A stretch of 64,000 bases of DNA from Amborella trichopoda (Eukaryota; Streptophyta; Magnoliopsida; Amborellales; Amborellaceae). The stretch covers positions 1,081,323 to 1,145,322 of the forward strand of contig NW_006498137.1 in NCBI RefSeq assembly GCF_000471905.2, written 5' to 3'. Below the pieces are notes generated by a model. That model ran no database searches, had not been told where the DNA came from, and saw nothing but the letters and a program-made list of their open reading frames with translations. Position numbers and translations under genes: made by a program. Shown one piece after another: positions 1-11,493 of this stretch (the first letter of the stretch is position 1; every line of letters begins with the position of its first letter).

Positions 1-67
1 AGGAGGAGAGAGAGAGAGGTATATCAGAAATCTAGAATGCAAGGTTAAGGAAAATTCATTCACTAAC

Positions 68-227
68 CATCGCCAGCTACATCATTTGTTGCATTGGCAA
101 CTTGCTTGACAAGGCTTGCACCCATGTTCTTAACTCTATCCTTAAACTCAATACTTTTGGCGACAGTGACTCCATCCTTTGTTACTTTTGGTGCCCCAAA
201 ACTTTGCTCAATAACAACATTGCGACC
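68..227 (-). CDS. CPN60: CPN60 coding exon 4
   Basis: 53 codons plus one base, [14 protein letters not shown] to ATNDVAGD(G), followed by the donor |GTTAGT. It contains the ATP-site segment around [11 protein letters not shown]. The next family residues (GTTCATVLTRAI in relatives) would be on the next exon, outside the window. Confidence 0.93.
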
Positions 228-3085
228 CTAATAAATTCAAGTGTTACCAAACACAGATCAAACAGCATAAACAGGAAACAATTTTCTTTAAGGCTCTAGT
301 TTGTAAGCACTTGATTCAATCAGGAATTCCCAGCTTGAACGATTATGTCCCAAAATTTCATTGAAAGAAAAAAGTGTAAATTAATATAAAAGAACAATGA
401 CAAAGATAATCCACAAATTATATAGCTAAAATGTGCCAGATTGATTAAAGCATACACTTTAAAAAGAATACCAAGATATCCATAATTTCAGACCAAACAA
501 AGCAGAACAGAGTTCCCCTTTTGAGCACAAGGTACATTCACTTCATTTCGGCTTAAAGACTTACATTTGCTGGTTAATTAACTGATGATGAGAAATTCAT
601 TTATCTATTTAGAGACGCATCATTTTATAAAAAACCACCACTCATCCATTCCAATAAAATGATTCATCGAACTATGATACCATAAAGAGGATGATGGGAG
701 TAAACTAGAACATCCTACATACTTTATTCAGTTTTGCACCATCTCCATCAAAAGAAGTACAAATAGCAAGTAAATGAGAGAGAGAGAGAGAGAGATCTTT
801 TGGGAATGGGAATAGATGAGCTACCTTTGGGCCCATGGTTATTCTTACAGCATCAGCTAAGTCTTCAACACCCTTGAGCATTAAAGCTCGAGCATCAATG
901 CCAAACCTGATATCCTTTGCAGCATAATTCCGATTCCAATTGACTCTACTTCCAATCTACCCACACATGAGAACAAAAAAGAATAAAAAAACCCATGAAA
1001 CACTTACCCAAATTCTAAAATATCCATTGAAAACATACACACAAACAAAATCGAAACCCATGAAACACTAACCCATATTTTAAAATATCTATTGAACACA
1101 CACACAAACACATACATATGTGTATATGTATATGTGTGTGTGTGTGTGTGTGTATATATAGATACACATATACATATATATGGATATGAGTCACACTATG
1201 AAACTGTGGGAGAGAGTGATTAAGCCTAAGGCATGAAACGAGTGCATCAAAAAACCAATTCAATTATGTTAGGGAGGTTAACAACTGAGGCTATTTTCCT
1301 CTTTAGCCAATTGATTGAGAAGTTTAGGGCGAAGGGTAAAGACCTACACATGGTCTTATTGACCTAAAGAAAGCTTATGATAGAGTACCAAGATATTTGA
1401 TTTGGTCGGTATTGGAAAAGAAATGAGTTTCCAGACACTACATCGACTTAATGAGATATATGTACGAGGGAGCACTAACTAGTATATAAACAACTAGTGG
1501 AGAAACGAGTGTGTTTTCAGTGACAATAGGTCTACATAAGGGGAAAACATTGAGCCCATACCTCTTTGTCTTAGTTATAAACAACTTCATTAGGCACCTA
1601 CTAAATGAGATATTGTGGTGAATATTGTTCGTGGATGACATAGTTTTGATTGATAAGACTCGAAATGGCGTCAGCACAAAGTTAGAACTTTGGAGGGATG
1701 CTTTAAAGTCTAAAGGTTTTAAAATTAGCCAGACAAAGACAGTTTATGAAATGCAAGTATAGTAATAATAAGAGTAGAGACGAGGATAGAGTTAAGATTG
1801 ACGTCTAAGAAATACCAAAAAGAGCCCACTTTCAATATCTTGAGTCGATAATCTAAGAAAATGGAGAGATTGAGGAGGATATCACACATAAAATTAGAGT
1901 TGGGTGGGTGAAGTGGAGAAGTACAACCAGAATTTTATGTGATCGTCACATACCAATGAAGCTAAAGGGCAAGTTCTATGGGATAGTTGTGAGAACAAGT
2001 TTACTTTATGAGGCAGAATGTTGGGCGGTCAAAAAACAGCATACCCGTAGAATAAATGTAGCTAAGATGAGGAAGTTGAAATAGATGAGTGACAAGACAA
2101 GAAGGGACAGAATTCAAAATGAATACATTCGAGAGAACTTAGGTGTAGCACCAATAGGCTATAAGATGAGAGAAAATATAATAAGATAGGATGGCCATGC
2201 GTGGCACAGACCCAGCATAACATATGTTGGGAGGTGCAAGTTAGTTAAAGTGCAAAACTCAAAAAGGGCAAGGGGCACAAAAGGATATGGCTGGAAGTAG
2301 TGAAAAAATATATAAGAACTTATGGCCTCACTGAGAGTATAGCCCTTAATAGAGCATAATGGCGGACCAGGATTCGTGTAGCCAACCCCAATTAATTGGG
2401 AAAAGCTTTGATGATTTATATTAATGTATTCATACATATGAGTATTTTCTTATTATAGTCAACATTTTTTTGACACTCAACACCCTTAACCCACCATGTA
2501 GTAACCTTTTTGTCTTGACAGAAAGAATAACATTTATTAACTATAGTAACATCATGGAGCAATGATTACTTCTTAACCACTAATAAATGCCCTTTGTTTT
2601 TTATAGAAATATCCAGTCTACACCTTTAAGGAAAATACCCTTATTCAATAAAATGTGGACAAAAAAATTGAATACATAACATAACTCATATATATATAGA
2701 TCTATGCTTCAGCTATAGCATAGAATATCTATGCTTCCCCTATCATCCAGCCGTCAGATTTTGATCAAGAGAGCCACTCACCGTTTGATCTTAGATCTGA
2801 CGTCTCAAAGTATTTTATGTTTAGTTTTTATATAGAAATTTTATGAATATGAAATTTGGTAGCTGTCATCTTCTCATTGGGGCGCCCCTATAAAAAATAT
2901 TAAAAAAAAAAATTCGGTAAAATATAATGACCAAAATACCCCTTGAAACTTTCAAGGGTATTTTGGTCATTTTATTCCATTGGAAATATTTTTTTATATT
3001 TTTTGCTAGTGCCAATTTAATAGAGGATTGGATGTCCAAAATTTGGTGTCAAAATAGTTTATAAAAAAAATTTAAAAATAAAATA

Positions 3086-3127
<42 letters not shown>

Positions 3128-4044
3128 GCAAGCTTTATGTGCTACAGCATAGAAGTTCTATCCTCCTCCTTATCCAACTATCCATTCTGAATGGAGGGCC
3201 AAGATTGCCCCAATCACAATGTCACATCTCTATACTATTTTTTTTAAAATTTTTTCTATAAACTATGTTGACACCAAATTTTGGACATCCATTCCTCTAT
3301 TAAACTTGCACTAGTGAAAATATAAAAAAAAAATTATCAATAAATAAATTGACCAAAATACCTCTGAAAGTTTCAAAGAGCATTTTGATCATTATATTTT
3401 ATCAAAAAATTATTTTTAATATTTTTTATAGATGCGGCCCAATGAGAAGATGGCACGTACCAAATTTCATATTCATACAATTTGTATAAAAAAATTAAAA
3501 CTAAAATACTTTGAGATGTTGGATCTAAGATCAAACTGTGAGTGACTCTCTCGATCAAAATTGGACGGTTGGATGGTAGGGGGAGGATAGAACTTTTATG
3601 ATGTAGGGGAAGCATATAAACCTTTCCCATATAATATACACCACATATCCTGAAATACAAACGACTCAATAATATCATTGTTCTTAAACCAAGTTTAAGA
3701 AATATGCAAAAATAAAACATAAGAAAATATTTTTCATTTTTTTTTCTCATTGGTTAACCCTGTTTTCATTTTAATTATGAGAAGAGCAAGAAAATAAGCG
3801 GTGGTACCTGGCTACTGGTGTTTCTGATTCTGCATAGAGTAAATAAATGAAGAAATTAGGAAAAAAAAGATCGATTTGGGAGCAAAGTGAAACACCAGTA
3901 GTTTAAATTTGAAACAAACTAAACTAAAGAAAACGAGTATTTCATAGAAAAATGCAGATAAAATAAAATAAAATCAAAATGAAATATTAAAGAAACGGCG
4001 GCCAACCTGGATTTTGCGAGTAAACCAGATGCGAGTCTGTACAT
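68..4044 (-). CDS. CPN60: Mitochondrial chaperonin CPN60 (HSP60), 5' part, runs off left edge
   Basis: Group I chaperonin subunit that folds imported proteins in the mitochondrial matrix with CPN10. Four coding exons join in frame: 4044-4007, 3829-3808, 956-825 and 227-68 (117 codons plus one base). The protein begins [20 protein letters not shown], an Arg/Ser-rich mitochondrial presequence. The mature part starts near [12 protein letters not shown] and continues through [46 protein letters not shown] and ATNDVAGDG, which are hallmark N-terminal equatorial/ATP-binding motifs of GroEL-type chaperonins. All junctions have GT donors and AG acceptors. The remaining roughly 450 residues lie beyond the left edge. 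Intron 2 (2.85 kb) carries a LINE fragment and inverted elements. The mitochondrial rather than plastid assignment rests on the presequence and the [10 protein letters not shown] segment, as I recall them from plant HSP60. Confidence 0.93.
228..824 (-). other. CPN60 intron 3
   Basis: 597-bp AT-rich intron. It holds a (GA)n microsatellite at about 774-795, and I see nothing else in it. Confidence 0.85.
825..956 (-). CDS. CPN60: CPN60 coding exon 3
   Basis: 44 codons, from [15 protein letters not shown] to RITMGPK, phase 0 at both ends. It spans the end of the presequence and the first equatorial-domain helix ([16 protein letters not shown]). Confidence 0.93.
1090..1172. repeat. CA/TG/TA compound microsatellite
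   Basis: Runs of CACACA, TATGTGTATATG, (TG)n and TATATA. Located in CPN60 intron 2 just ahead of the LINE. Confidence 0.85.
1275..2420 (+). mobile_element. Decayed non-LTR retrotransposon (RTE-like LINE) 3' part in CPN60 intron 2
   Basis: Several frames show reverse-transcriptase pieces: [33 protein letters not shown] (YADD-box equivalent), [21 protein letters not shown] and [22 protein letters not shown]. It ends at AACCCCAATTAATTGGG followed by a TTGATGA tail. Stops and frameshifts are numerous. It lies antisense to the chaperonin gene. The same family is present at 26.56-27.77 kb and 35.9-37.0 kb. Clade assignment comes from these motifs and the TGATGA-like tail, not from a search. Confidence 0.8.
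2700..3085 (-). mobile_element. TIR element copy 1 (truncated), left arm of a long inverted repeat
   Basis: Starts at CTATGCTTCCCCTATCATCC and runs through TTTTGATCAAGAGAGCCACT to GGATGTCCAAAATTTGGTGTC. It is the reverse complement, with mismatches, of 3232-3622. It contains its own small hairpin: CCCTTGAAACTTTCAAGGG within GACCAAAATAC...GTATTTTGGTC. Its outer right terminal repeat is missing and replaced by a TA run. Confidence 0.7.
3086..3124. repeat. (TA)n microsatellite
   Basis: About 19 TA units joining the two inverted element copies. Confidence 0.95.
3125..3630 (+). mobile_element. TIR element copy 2, right arm of the long inverted repeat
   Basis: About 505 bp with roughly 60-bp imperfect terminal inverted repeats. 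The left end reads GGGCAAGCTTTATGTGCTAC then AAGTTCTATCCTCCTCC. The right end, read in reverse, is GGGAAAGGTTTATATGCTTC then AAGTTCTATCCTCCCCC. No ORF; this is a non-autonomous element. Confidence 0.7.
3808..3829 (-). CDS. CPN60: CPN60 coding exon 2: 22-nt micro-exon
   Basis: A 22-nt exon flanked by ATGCAG| and |GTACC. It completes the split Arg codon and encodes IRNTSSQ. Its length (1+21) fits the phase 2 end of exon 1 and the phase 0 start of exon 3. It continues the presequence, where plant HSP60 proteins have similar Ala/Arg/Ser-rich residues. Confidence 0.85.
4007..4044 (-). CDS. CPN60: CPN60 coding exon 1
   Basis: Encodes [12 protein letters not shown] plus the first two bases of an Arg codon (AG|A). 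The donor reads CCAG|GTTGGC. The ATG at 4044 is the only one that gives the conserved MYR start. A 5'UTR rich in CT/GA repeats lies upstream (about 4045-4210). Confidence 0.9.
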
Positions 4045-4164
4045 TTTGTAGGAGAAACACTAGACTGTGGCTTGTTAAACAAAAGGAAGCTGCCGCTTTT
4101 GTGAAGCAGAAAACCAACTGAAAGAGAGAGTGAGAAAGAGAGAGAGAAAGGCTTAAACCCTTTA

Positions 4165-4173
4165 TTAGGGTTT
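4165..4173 (-). promoter_or_regulatory. Telo-box (AAACCCTAA) upstream of CPN60
   Basis: On the minus strand AAACCCTAA lies about 120 bp upstream of the CPN60 ATG, inside the inverted repeat AAACCCTAATAAAGGGTTT. Telo-boxes are known promoter or leader elements of plant housekeeping and translation-related genes. Position and sequence are seen; function is inferred. Confidence 0.45.
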
Positions 4174-4352
4174 AAGGCGGATACGGTGTCTAGAAACCTC
4201 TCTCTCATTCTACCTTTCTCTCTCTAAGCCACTCGCCCGTGTACGTTTTTCTTACCCTCCCTTATCGGCGCCTTTGGGTACGTGATGTCAAGAAAAGCCT
4301 TGGCTTTGGTATAAATTACCGAAATGTACCTTTTTTTTTAAAATTAAAATAT

Positions 4353-4738
4353 GGTAAAAGTTTATGTATATAGAGCTCAAACTCTAAACAGCCCAATTAA
4401 AGCCTATCTCAAACTTTCAAGAGATTATTTTGATGTCTAAATATCCTCAAATTAATCATCTCGATATCAATGTGTATGTACATGAGAAAAAAAATGGATT
4501 TCAAATTTTAAAAATAGTGCATTGTGAGGTATTTTTTTACCATCAATTTTCAAGATTTTCAAATTTTTATAGAATAAAATACACTATTTTTGGAGCTTCA
4601 AAATTTATAATTAAATAAACAAATATATTTTAAGGCTATCATAAAGATTTCCAATATTAAAACCATACTTCTTGACATTATTTGAAGGCGCGCCCTAGTT
4701 TGATTGTTTTGAGCCTCGGCTCTATACAAACCGCACCC
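4353..4738 (-). mobile_element. MITE family A copy 1
   Basis: Left end GGTAAAAGTTTATGTATATA, right end CTATACAAACCGCACCC, internal blocks ATCATCTCGATATCAATGTG and CAATTTTCAAGATTTTC. It sits about 310 bp upstream of the CPN60 start. No clear target duplication. Confidence 0.75.
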
Positions 4739-4739
4739 A

Positions 4740-5205
4740 TTTAACAATGAGGTCCCTTTCTCTTAAGTTTGTTTTATTTTCGATTGGCAAAGCTACTATC
4801 TTAGGCTCAAGTCATACAAAGGATAGGGGCCCTCTCCCAATGACTCACCCCGAAAACAAAGAATAGTCGTTCAAACCTTTGAGAGAGTCTCCTATTACCA
4901 AGCTAGAAGTTAGAGTAACAATTTTTCGCACCAAACCCTTCAAAAACCGGCTTTCATCAATAATCCATATGCTAATTCGATCAAACTAACAAATTGTTAG
5001 CACCAGCTTAACCCTTCAAGGGTCGAATTAGGGGTATATTTGAAAACAAATTTTTCTGACAAAAAAAAAAAAAAAAAAGGGCCTCTATGTCAAACAAAAC
5101 AACTTCAAAAAAAAATCAATATTAAAAAACAAAGGGATCAATATATTAATTTTCCATATGCATATCAAAGGAAATGTATACAAAGGGATCATTTATTATT
5201 AATGC
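4740..5205. other. Intergenic, no gene
   Basis: AT-rich DNA. The segment 4780-4850 (ATTGGCAAAGCTACTATCTT ... GGATAGGGGCCC) resembles the repeat at 48250-48455. There is a poly-A run at 5061-5078. Confidence 0.4.
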
Positions 5206-5363
5206 AAGGAGGTCATAGTCACTCTTTTATTAGATTTCAAATCCAGTGGTTGTAAAAGCGTCATTGACTAGATTTAAAGTTCAAATAAAAAGTATAAGAT
5301 TCATGACACACCCCTAGCCATCTAGTTTGATATCTAATGGCTAAGAGTAATTGTGACCTCCTT
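5206..5363. mobile_element. MITE family B copy 1
   Basis: 158 bp bounded by AAGGAGGTCATAGTCA and TAATTGTGACCTCCTT, which form inverted termini. It shares the internal block TCATTGACTAGA and a 3' TTTGATATCTAATGGCTA with 47791-47954. Confidence 0.7.
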
Positions 5364-5439
5364 GTAAGAAATATAAATTGTCTCATTTATAATCCCGATA
5401 TAAAAAGTAAATTCACTCTTCTATACTCTGCTAGAAATA

Positions 5440-5860
5440 GGACTTGGGATGGGCCAAGCTCTAGAGATGGCAACCCTGGTCCAAGCCTAGCTAGGACAGG
5501 CAAATGGGCCCTAGGCTAGCCTTGGCCAAGGTTAAGCAAGGCCTAATAAATTCAAAGGCAAAAAAATTGAAACAAAAAGACACAAGACCAGTGCCTAATA
5601 AATTGAATGAAAAATTGAAGAAAAAAGGGAAAATACAAGACCGAGTTTGGTCGCCCCTACAGTGAGGGAAACCTACGACCACCCCGGCCCAACCCTTGGG
5701 TCATAGTGGCTTGGCCCTTGGCCCATATTTGTGGCCCAGAACCAAGTTTTTAGGACAAGGCCCCTTGGCCCATTCCCAACCCCAACTGGAAATTTGGTAC
5801 TGATCATATTGACCTACAATTGTAGACCTAAAAAAAATGGGTTTTAATCCATCTAAAACA
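5440..5860. repeat. GGCC/CCAAGGC-rich degenerate repeat
   Basis: Many short words of the type GGGCC, CCTAGG and CTTGGCC on both strands, resembling the subterminal repeats of non-autonomous hAT elements. No convincing coding sequence. A similar GGCCGAATGCCC...GGGCTGGCCCAT patch lies at 7080-7155. Confidence 0.35.
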
Positions 5861-5868
5861 ACGATCTT

Positions 5869-6060
5869 GATATCATTATAAATTCAAAGGCAGTTTATTC
5901 TCAAGTGCTTTTAAATCCATCAGATATGTACCATTTTTTGAGCTTCAAGTTTCATAATTAGGATGATATCATTATAAACTCAAAGGCAGTCTATTCTCAG
6001 GTGCTTTTAAATCCATCATATATGTACCATTTTTTGAGCTTCAAGTTTTATAATTAGGAT
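5869..6060. repeat. Two-copy tandem duplication, 96-bp unit
   Basis: GATATCATTATAAA(T/C)TCAAAGGC starts at 5869 and again at 5965, with near-identical sequence between. The following TTTATAATTAGGATGAC resembles the interior of MITE family A, so this may be a rearranged copy of it. Confidence 0.8.
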
Positions 6061-6149
6061 GACAATAGATTTTCAAGTCATTATGGAAGTTCCATATGCT
6101 AGAAAAGTACATTTCTATTTTCGAAGCATTCCATTACCTTTCCACATAA

Positions 6150-6600
6150 AGCCTAAATCTTATGCAAACCACATCCAACCGTTAATGAGCATGATTGGCG
6201 TATAAGTTATGTTACAACTTTAAACTTAATTTAAAAAGTATATTATGTTAAAACTTAATTAACAATGTACATTATATACATACTGTGTACAAAAAGGTCC
6301 ATCCACCGTCCATCTTTAGTGATGAAAGGTCCATCCACCATAAATCGTGACGAATGGTGTATGAACCTTTGTTATACTACACACACTATGGATGGTGTAT
6401 CCATGATGGAGCTTTCTAAGTATTATTTATATGCATTGTGTATGGTTTCAATTAAAAAGGTAAAATACAAGCCGTTACCCATTTTGGAAATAATCAATTT
6501 TTGACACTGTTAGTATGAACGGAGAGCGTGACCTTTGATTGGGGCTCATGTGGTACTACCACCACAACCCCAACCCCATTCGTAAAGAGTATTGAATATT
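6150..6600. other. Intergenic, no gene
   Basis: AT-rich. Short repeated words (AAAGGTCCATCCACC twice, ATGGATGGTGTATCC). I see no gene. Confidence 0.5.
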
Positions 6601-9440
6601 ATTAATATAAGAGAATTGCAAAGTCAATCGCATAAAATATTACATGGAGCCATGAACCACCATGGCATCCCCCCAGTTTAGCAATAAGATCCACCTCTCC
6701 ATTGGCTTCCCCATACACACGATTGAAAGCAACCGCCCAACCATCTAGTAAATCGGGAAGTTGCACCCATATGACCTTAACCTCTGAGGGACTCTTAGCT
6801 CATTTGGGCATTAGTGAACCACATTTTGCAAATCCCCTCCCATTAATCGTATGTGCTTACGATTAGACTTGCAAAAAGCCTCAAACCTTGTAATACCATA
6901 TGCATGTAAGCTTCATTAGCAGTGACAACCACATTGCCTAGGATAAGATAAAATAATGTGCCCCATAAGATCTTTAATTAATATTACTACTCCTATTAGA
7001 CTAGGGTTCCCTAAAGAAATGCCAACAAATTTTAATTTCAACGTACCATTAAGAGAGGACACCCAAAAAAGTAGGGGTGGTCATTGGCCGAATGCCCTGT
7101 TAGCTCGGTCTAGTCAGCCCTATAGGGACTAGGCTAGGGCTGGGCTGGCCCATATCCATCCCTACCAAGAAGGAAGACACATATTTTTCTTTAAACCACT
7201 TTCACAACATTCTCAAGATGCAAAAAGATCAACCTTAGAGATACCAATGTATTCCTTCTTGACTGGCATCCAATTAAAGATGTTTTCTATAATTCTATAC
7301 CTAATGGTAATCTCATTTAAGAATTTTCCCTAAAAAAAATTGGTTCCTTTCTTTCCAAATTTCCTATAAAATAGCAGCTTTGAAAGCTTTGAAAATTATT
7401 TTCCCAATTTTTGGTTGACAAGTTTAATTGGTCTAAAATGTTAGAGCACCTCCTTGACATATTTCAAGAAATACCCATCATCCCAAAGGCCAGTTCCGTA
7501 GCTCCTGAGAATTAGTGCAATGGAAAAATAGATGATTCCATTTTCTCTGTCATGGATTATGCAAATATTCACCAATATTCTCCATCTTTTTCTCAGTTGA
7601 TCAATTGTTAACAATTTTCCCATAGCCATAAATCAAATAAAAGTTTGAATCTTGTGAGAAGTTGGCCACTTATAAAATTTTAGCTCTTCTAGGTTCCAAC
7701 CATCTCAAAAAATGATGGAAGGACAAACTATAGAGAGATGCACTGACAAAAACACCGTCTGTTGCGTGCTCCCAAATTTTGTCCCCAACCCCAGATGACA
7801 AATAAATGTTCTTAAATTCTTGCAAAAAAGATGTCAATTGCTCAATTAAAATATCTTGAACACTATTATATTTGCATTAAACATTTCATATGACCCCAAA
7901 ACCATATCTTAAAGCTCACCAAACACCTTAATAAATTTGTCATTAAAATCATTAAAGACATCCAGCTAGCAAACTTTTAAGGGAGCATCACCTAGCCACT
8001 TGTGAAACCAGAATAGTGTTTTCTCACCTCAACCCATGAGCCATCTTGAGTTTCTCACAACTAACCCCTAACATTGAACTATATCTTTCCAAAACATAGA
8101 GACAAACTTCTCACTCCTCCCTCCATCGATGAACAACTGATTTCTATCAATCCCATATTTGGCAACAAATACCTCTTCCCAAAATTGTAAGTCTCCTTGA
8201 CCGTTTCTCCACTACCATTTGGACAAAATAGCTTTATTCATCATCCACGACCTCCTTATATCAAGGCTCTCCTCCATTTTTGGTGTGTAGGCTCTCTCCC
8301 AACCTGTGTGCAATCTCATTAGGCATGGTGATTAGAGACATAAGGTATATGGGTAAACTAAAGAGAGTTGATTTAATTATTGATATATGATCACCTAAAG
8401 AGAGATATTTGACCTTCCAAAGATCCAATTTCACAATAAACCTTTGCACTATAGATTCCCAAACTAATCTCGGTAGCCTACCAATCAAAATTGGAGTACC
8501 TAAGTACTTAATAAGAAAATATTTTAACTTGCATTCCAATAGTACCGCTAGACTTTCAGTAACACCACTTGGGTAAGCAATGCCAGCCAAAACAATTGTC
8601 CCAATTTACATTCATATCCAAAACTACCTCGTAGGATATCATAAATCTTCTTAGGGAAATGATTTAACGAGCTTTAACATGATAAAAAAATAATGTATCA
8701 TCGATGTATTGAAGATAGATAATGCTTGGACCTGACCCTGAAAATTTAAAGCCTTGAAATGAACCCTTATCTTCCACCCTACCAAGTATAAAACTAAATG
8801 CATCCACCATTAAAGTGAACAAAAATGGAGACTAAGAATCTCCTTGCCTCAACCCCCTACTAGCTTTATAGAAGCTTTTGGAGCTTCCATTGATCAAAAT
8901 GGAGAAATAATAATTGGATAGACAACCTTTTGTCCACATCCTCCACTTTAGGCCAATGCTCATAACCCGCATGATTTCACGCAGCACATCCCATTCAACT
9001 TTGTCATATGTCTAATCAAGATATAGTTTCCACATAACACCACATTTATTACTAAATTTGCAACAGTGCATGCAATTCTTGTTTAATTAAGATACTATCT
9101 TGAATAACGGTTGTTTGAGTACCACCAATAGTCTTAGGCAAAGCAAATTTTAATCTCGTAGCTAATTGTGTAGACTAGTAAGAAGGCTTATTAGGCACAT
9201 ATCATTTAAGCTTTCCATATCGGATTTTTTCAGGATCAAAACAATATAGATGAAATTAAGATTTGTATTTATTACTCCCCTCTTAAAGAACTCCTTAACC
9301 ATGAGGATGATATCAACCTTCACCACATCCTAAAATTTTTGAAAGAACACCAAGAGAAAACCATTTGGTCAATGAGTCTTATCCCCAACCATTACAAAAA
9401 CTGCTCTAAAGACTTATCGGTTGGTTTCCAAACTTCTCCA
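6600..9440 (-). pseudogene. L1-like LINE remnant (RT plus zf-RVT region)
   Basis: The minus strand carries, in several frames, RT C-terminal motifs: LKYFLIKYLGTPILIGRLPR, KLDLWKVKYLSLGDHISIIK and STLFSLPIYLMSLITMP (8261-8590). Upstream, 8800-9010 gives pieces resembling WDVLREIMRVM and LRQGDS-type RT blocks. Downstream, 7441-7629 gives a zf-RVT-like piece, KLLTIDQLRKRWRILVNICI. Frameshifts and stops are dense, so it is not functional. Family assignment is from motif recognition. Outer limits are estimates. Confidence 0.75.
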
Positions 9441-9535
9441 ATATTGTTGGAGACACATAGTATGGCATGGGACTATAGGTCCCATGGTTTGGTCTCATAT
9501 TAAGATGTTTTCGATAGATTTTGAGTAGGTCAACT

Positions 9536-9640
9536 GTTAAGTTGTGTGGGTGACAAGCTATAGATTTTCAATGTATATTGGGGGGGGGGTTAAGTTGTGT
9601 GGGTGACCAACTATAGATTTTCAATGTATATTGGGGCCTT
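9536..9640. repeat. Two-copy tandem duplication, 53-bp unit with a G run
   Basis: GTTAAGTTGTGTGGGTGAC starts at 9536 and 9589. The first copy ends in a run of ten G. Confidence 0.9.
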
Positions 9641-10119
9641 GGATAGCACATCTTGATTATATTACACCCCATGTATGATATCTAAGGTATATCTTATATG
9701 CATATCTTGAAATCATATATATTGACCTCTCATAGGGTTCCTTTTTTTGTGAAACCGTTTGATCTTGATCTTCGTAGTTCTTGAATTGATCTCGACAATT
9801 GATCTTATGCATTTACTATTACACTTGAGTGTCTCAAAATTACACCCAACAATAGGTAAATTGGTTGATGTAACCACTTAATTGATTTTTTTTGAGGTGG
9901 TTTAATCGATTTATAGATATTTGATACCTTCTTAAAGAAAAAATTATATAAGGTGTCAACCTTATACTATACAATTGAAAAGTTCAATAGAAAAGGTTGT
10001 CTTGAAGATGGAAAATCCTTTGGTTGAACATTGTCTATGGATATAGAAAAAAAAAAAGGATTTCAAGTCCTAAACCTAGTTAATCTTGTAATATATTATC
10101 TAGACCATAGTTAGCAAAT

Positions 10120-11490
10120 CGGGCAATTAATCGTCGATTTTTTCAAAAAATCAGAGGTTTTTTGAAAAACGGTTAAAATGGCATTTTTTTAAAAAGTTGA
10201 TAAAAAAAACGTGTTTTATTCATAATAACGTTAAAAACACATTTTATTCCTAAAATGAAAATTTTTATCCTCACTGGATTTATGTATTGTTAGGACTTAG
10301 GGTTTATTATCTTAGGGTTTATGCTAAAATTATGTTCTTCTTCAAAACCGTATTACAGATTGAAGGTATGATTTTCTTTTCTTTTTCTTTTTCTTTTTAA
10401 CTTAAACATGTCAATATAGATTTCAGTAGTTATTGTGCAAATAAAATACTGTTTACTTGCAAATCATTGTGTAAACAGAATTATTATATAAGAAATCATA
10501 TAGATGCAAAAACCAAATTTTTGTGATTATTTGTTGGAAGAATCTATAAGATTGTTGAGAAACATATGGGCGTATTTGTTCAGGGAATAAAACTTTTGAA
10601 TAGAGCATCACATGCTAATGGACACATAAAGGCCATGTCAAAGGATCATGAGAGATTCTCCTAGGAAACATATACATTAAACCTTGAATAGTTATGGCAT
10701 TCCTAAATGAATACAAAAACTTAAAAGAAAAAAAGCTTAAAATCAACAAACCTAAATAGATTCTTCTTGCAATCCAGAGTAATTTTAGGGTCTTGCAAAT
10801 TACAGAGAAAAACCCTATTGAACCACAGTCTTCTTGCTCCTGCAAATTAAAGAGAAAAACTCCATTGTACCACAGTCTTCTTGCTCCTACAAATCAATTT
10901 TTGTATCCCCCATTTCATTTTCTCTCTCTAAAACTACAGGTAGAATTTAACAAATAGGTGCTAATTACAGAGAAAACCGTCATTCCATTCTTCTATGAAT
11001 CTTACAAATGAAAACCCAAGAAAATGAACCGAGCCTTGTTTCTCTCTTTAGAATTAACAGTAAGGAATAGCCTCTAAAGGTGAAGTGTTTTGTTGGATTA
11101 TCGTAGTTGTCTTTGAAAGCTCATGAGAATAAGGAGCTCTGTTCCGATTGGAAATGGAGCGGGGTTGAATTTCAGTAAGGAACCCTCTTGGTCAAATTAT
11201 CGATCATTTCCATTATCACTGACGAGTGGCTTTTCATCAATTTCTTTTGAGAAGCTTCTGGCAGGAGTTAAAGGGGCAGGCAAAACTGGATTGGATGATT
11301 TGCAGAGGGAAATTAATGGCTTTGAAAAAATTTGGATGAAGCATGTAGGAAATCTTCGTGGAGAACCAGAGGACCCAAGCTACGATCCCCTGTGTTTCTC
11401 TCTCTATAAATAGAGGACCCAAACTGCATGTATATAAAATATAAACCCTAATCATTAACCATAATTATAAAGTGACTATACCATAGTTAA
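10120..11490. other. hAT 5' region without assignable gene
   Basis: Contains a near repeat of TTACAGAGAAAAACCC..CCACAGTCTTCTTGCTCCTGCAAAT at 10798-10850 and 10844-10893. An open frame at 11123-11413 (start MRIRSSVPIGNGAGLNFSKE) has no motif I recognise. Confidence 0.4.
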
Positions 11491-11493
11491 AAC

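Noticed and set aside
1015..1263. 82-codon minus-strand frame rich in HTHTHIHIH
   Set aside because: Translation of a CA/TG/TA microsatellite.
11123..11413. 96-codon frame in the hAT 5' region
   Set aside because: No motif, and it lies ahead of the transposase start. It could be a lost exon, but the evidence is insufficient.
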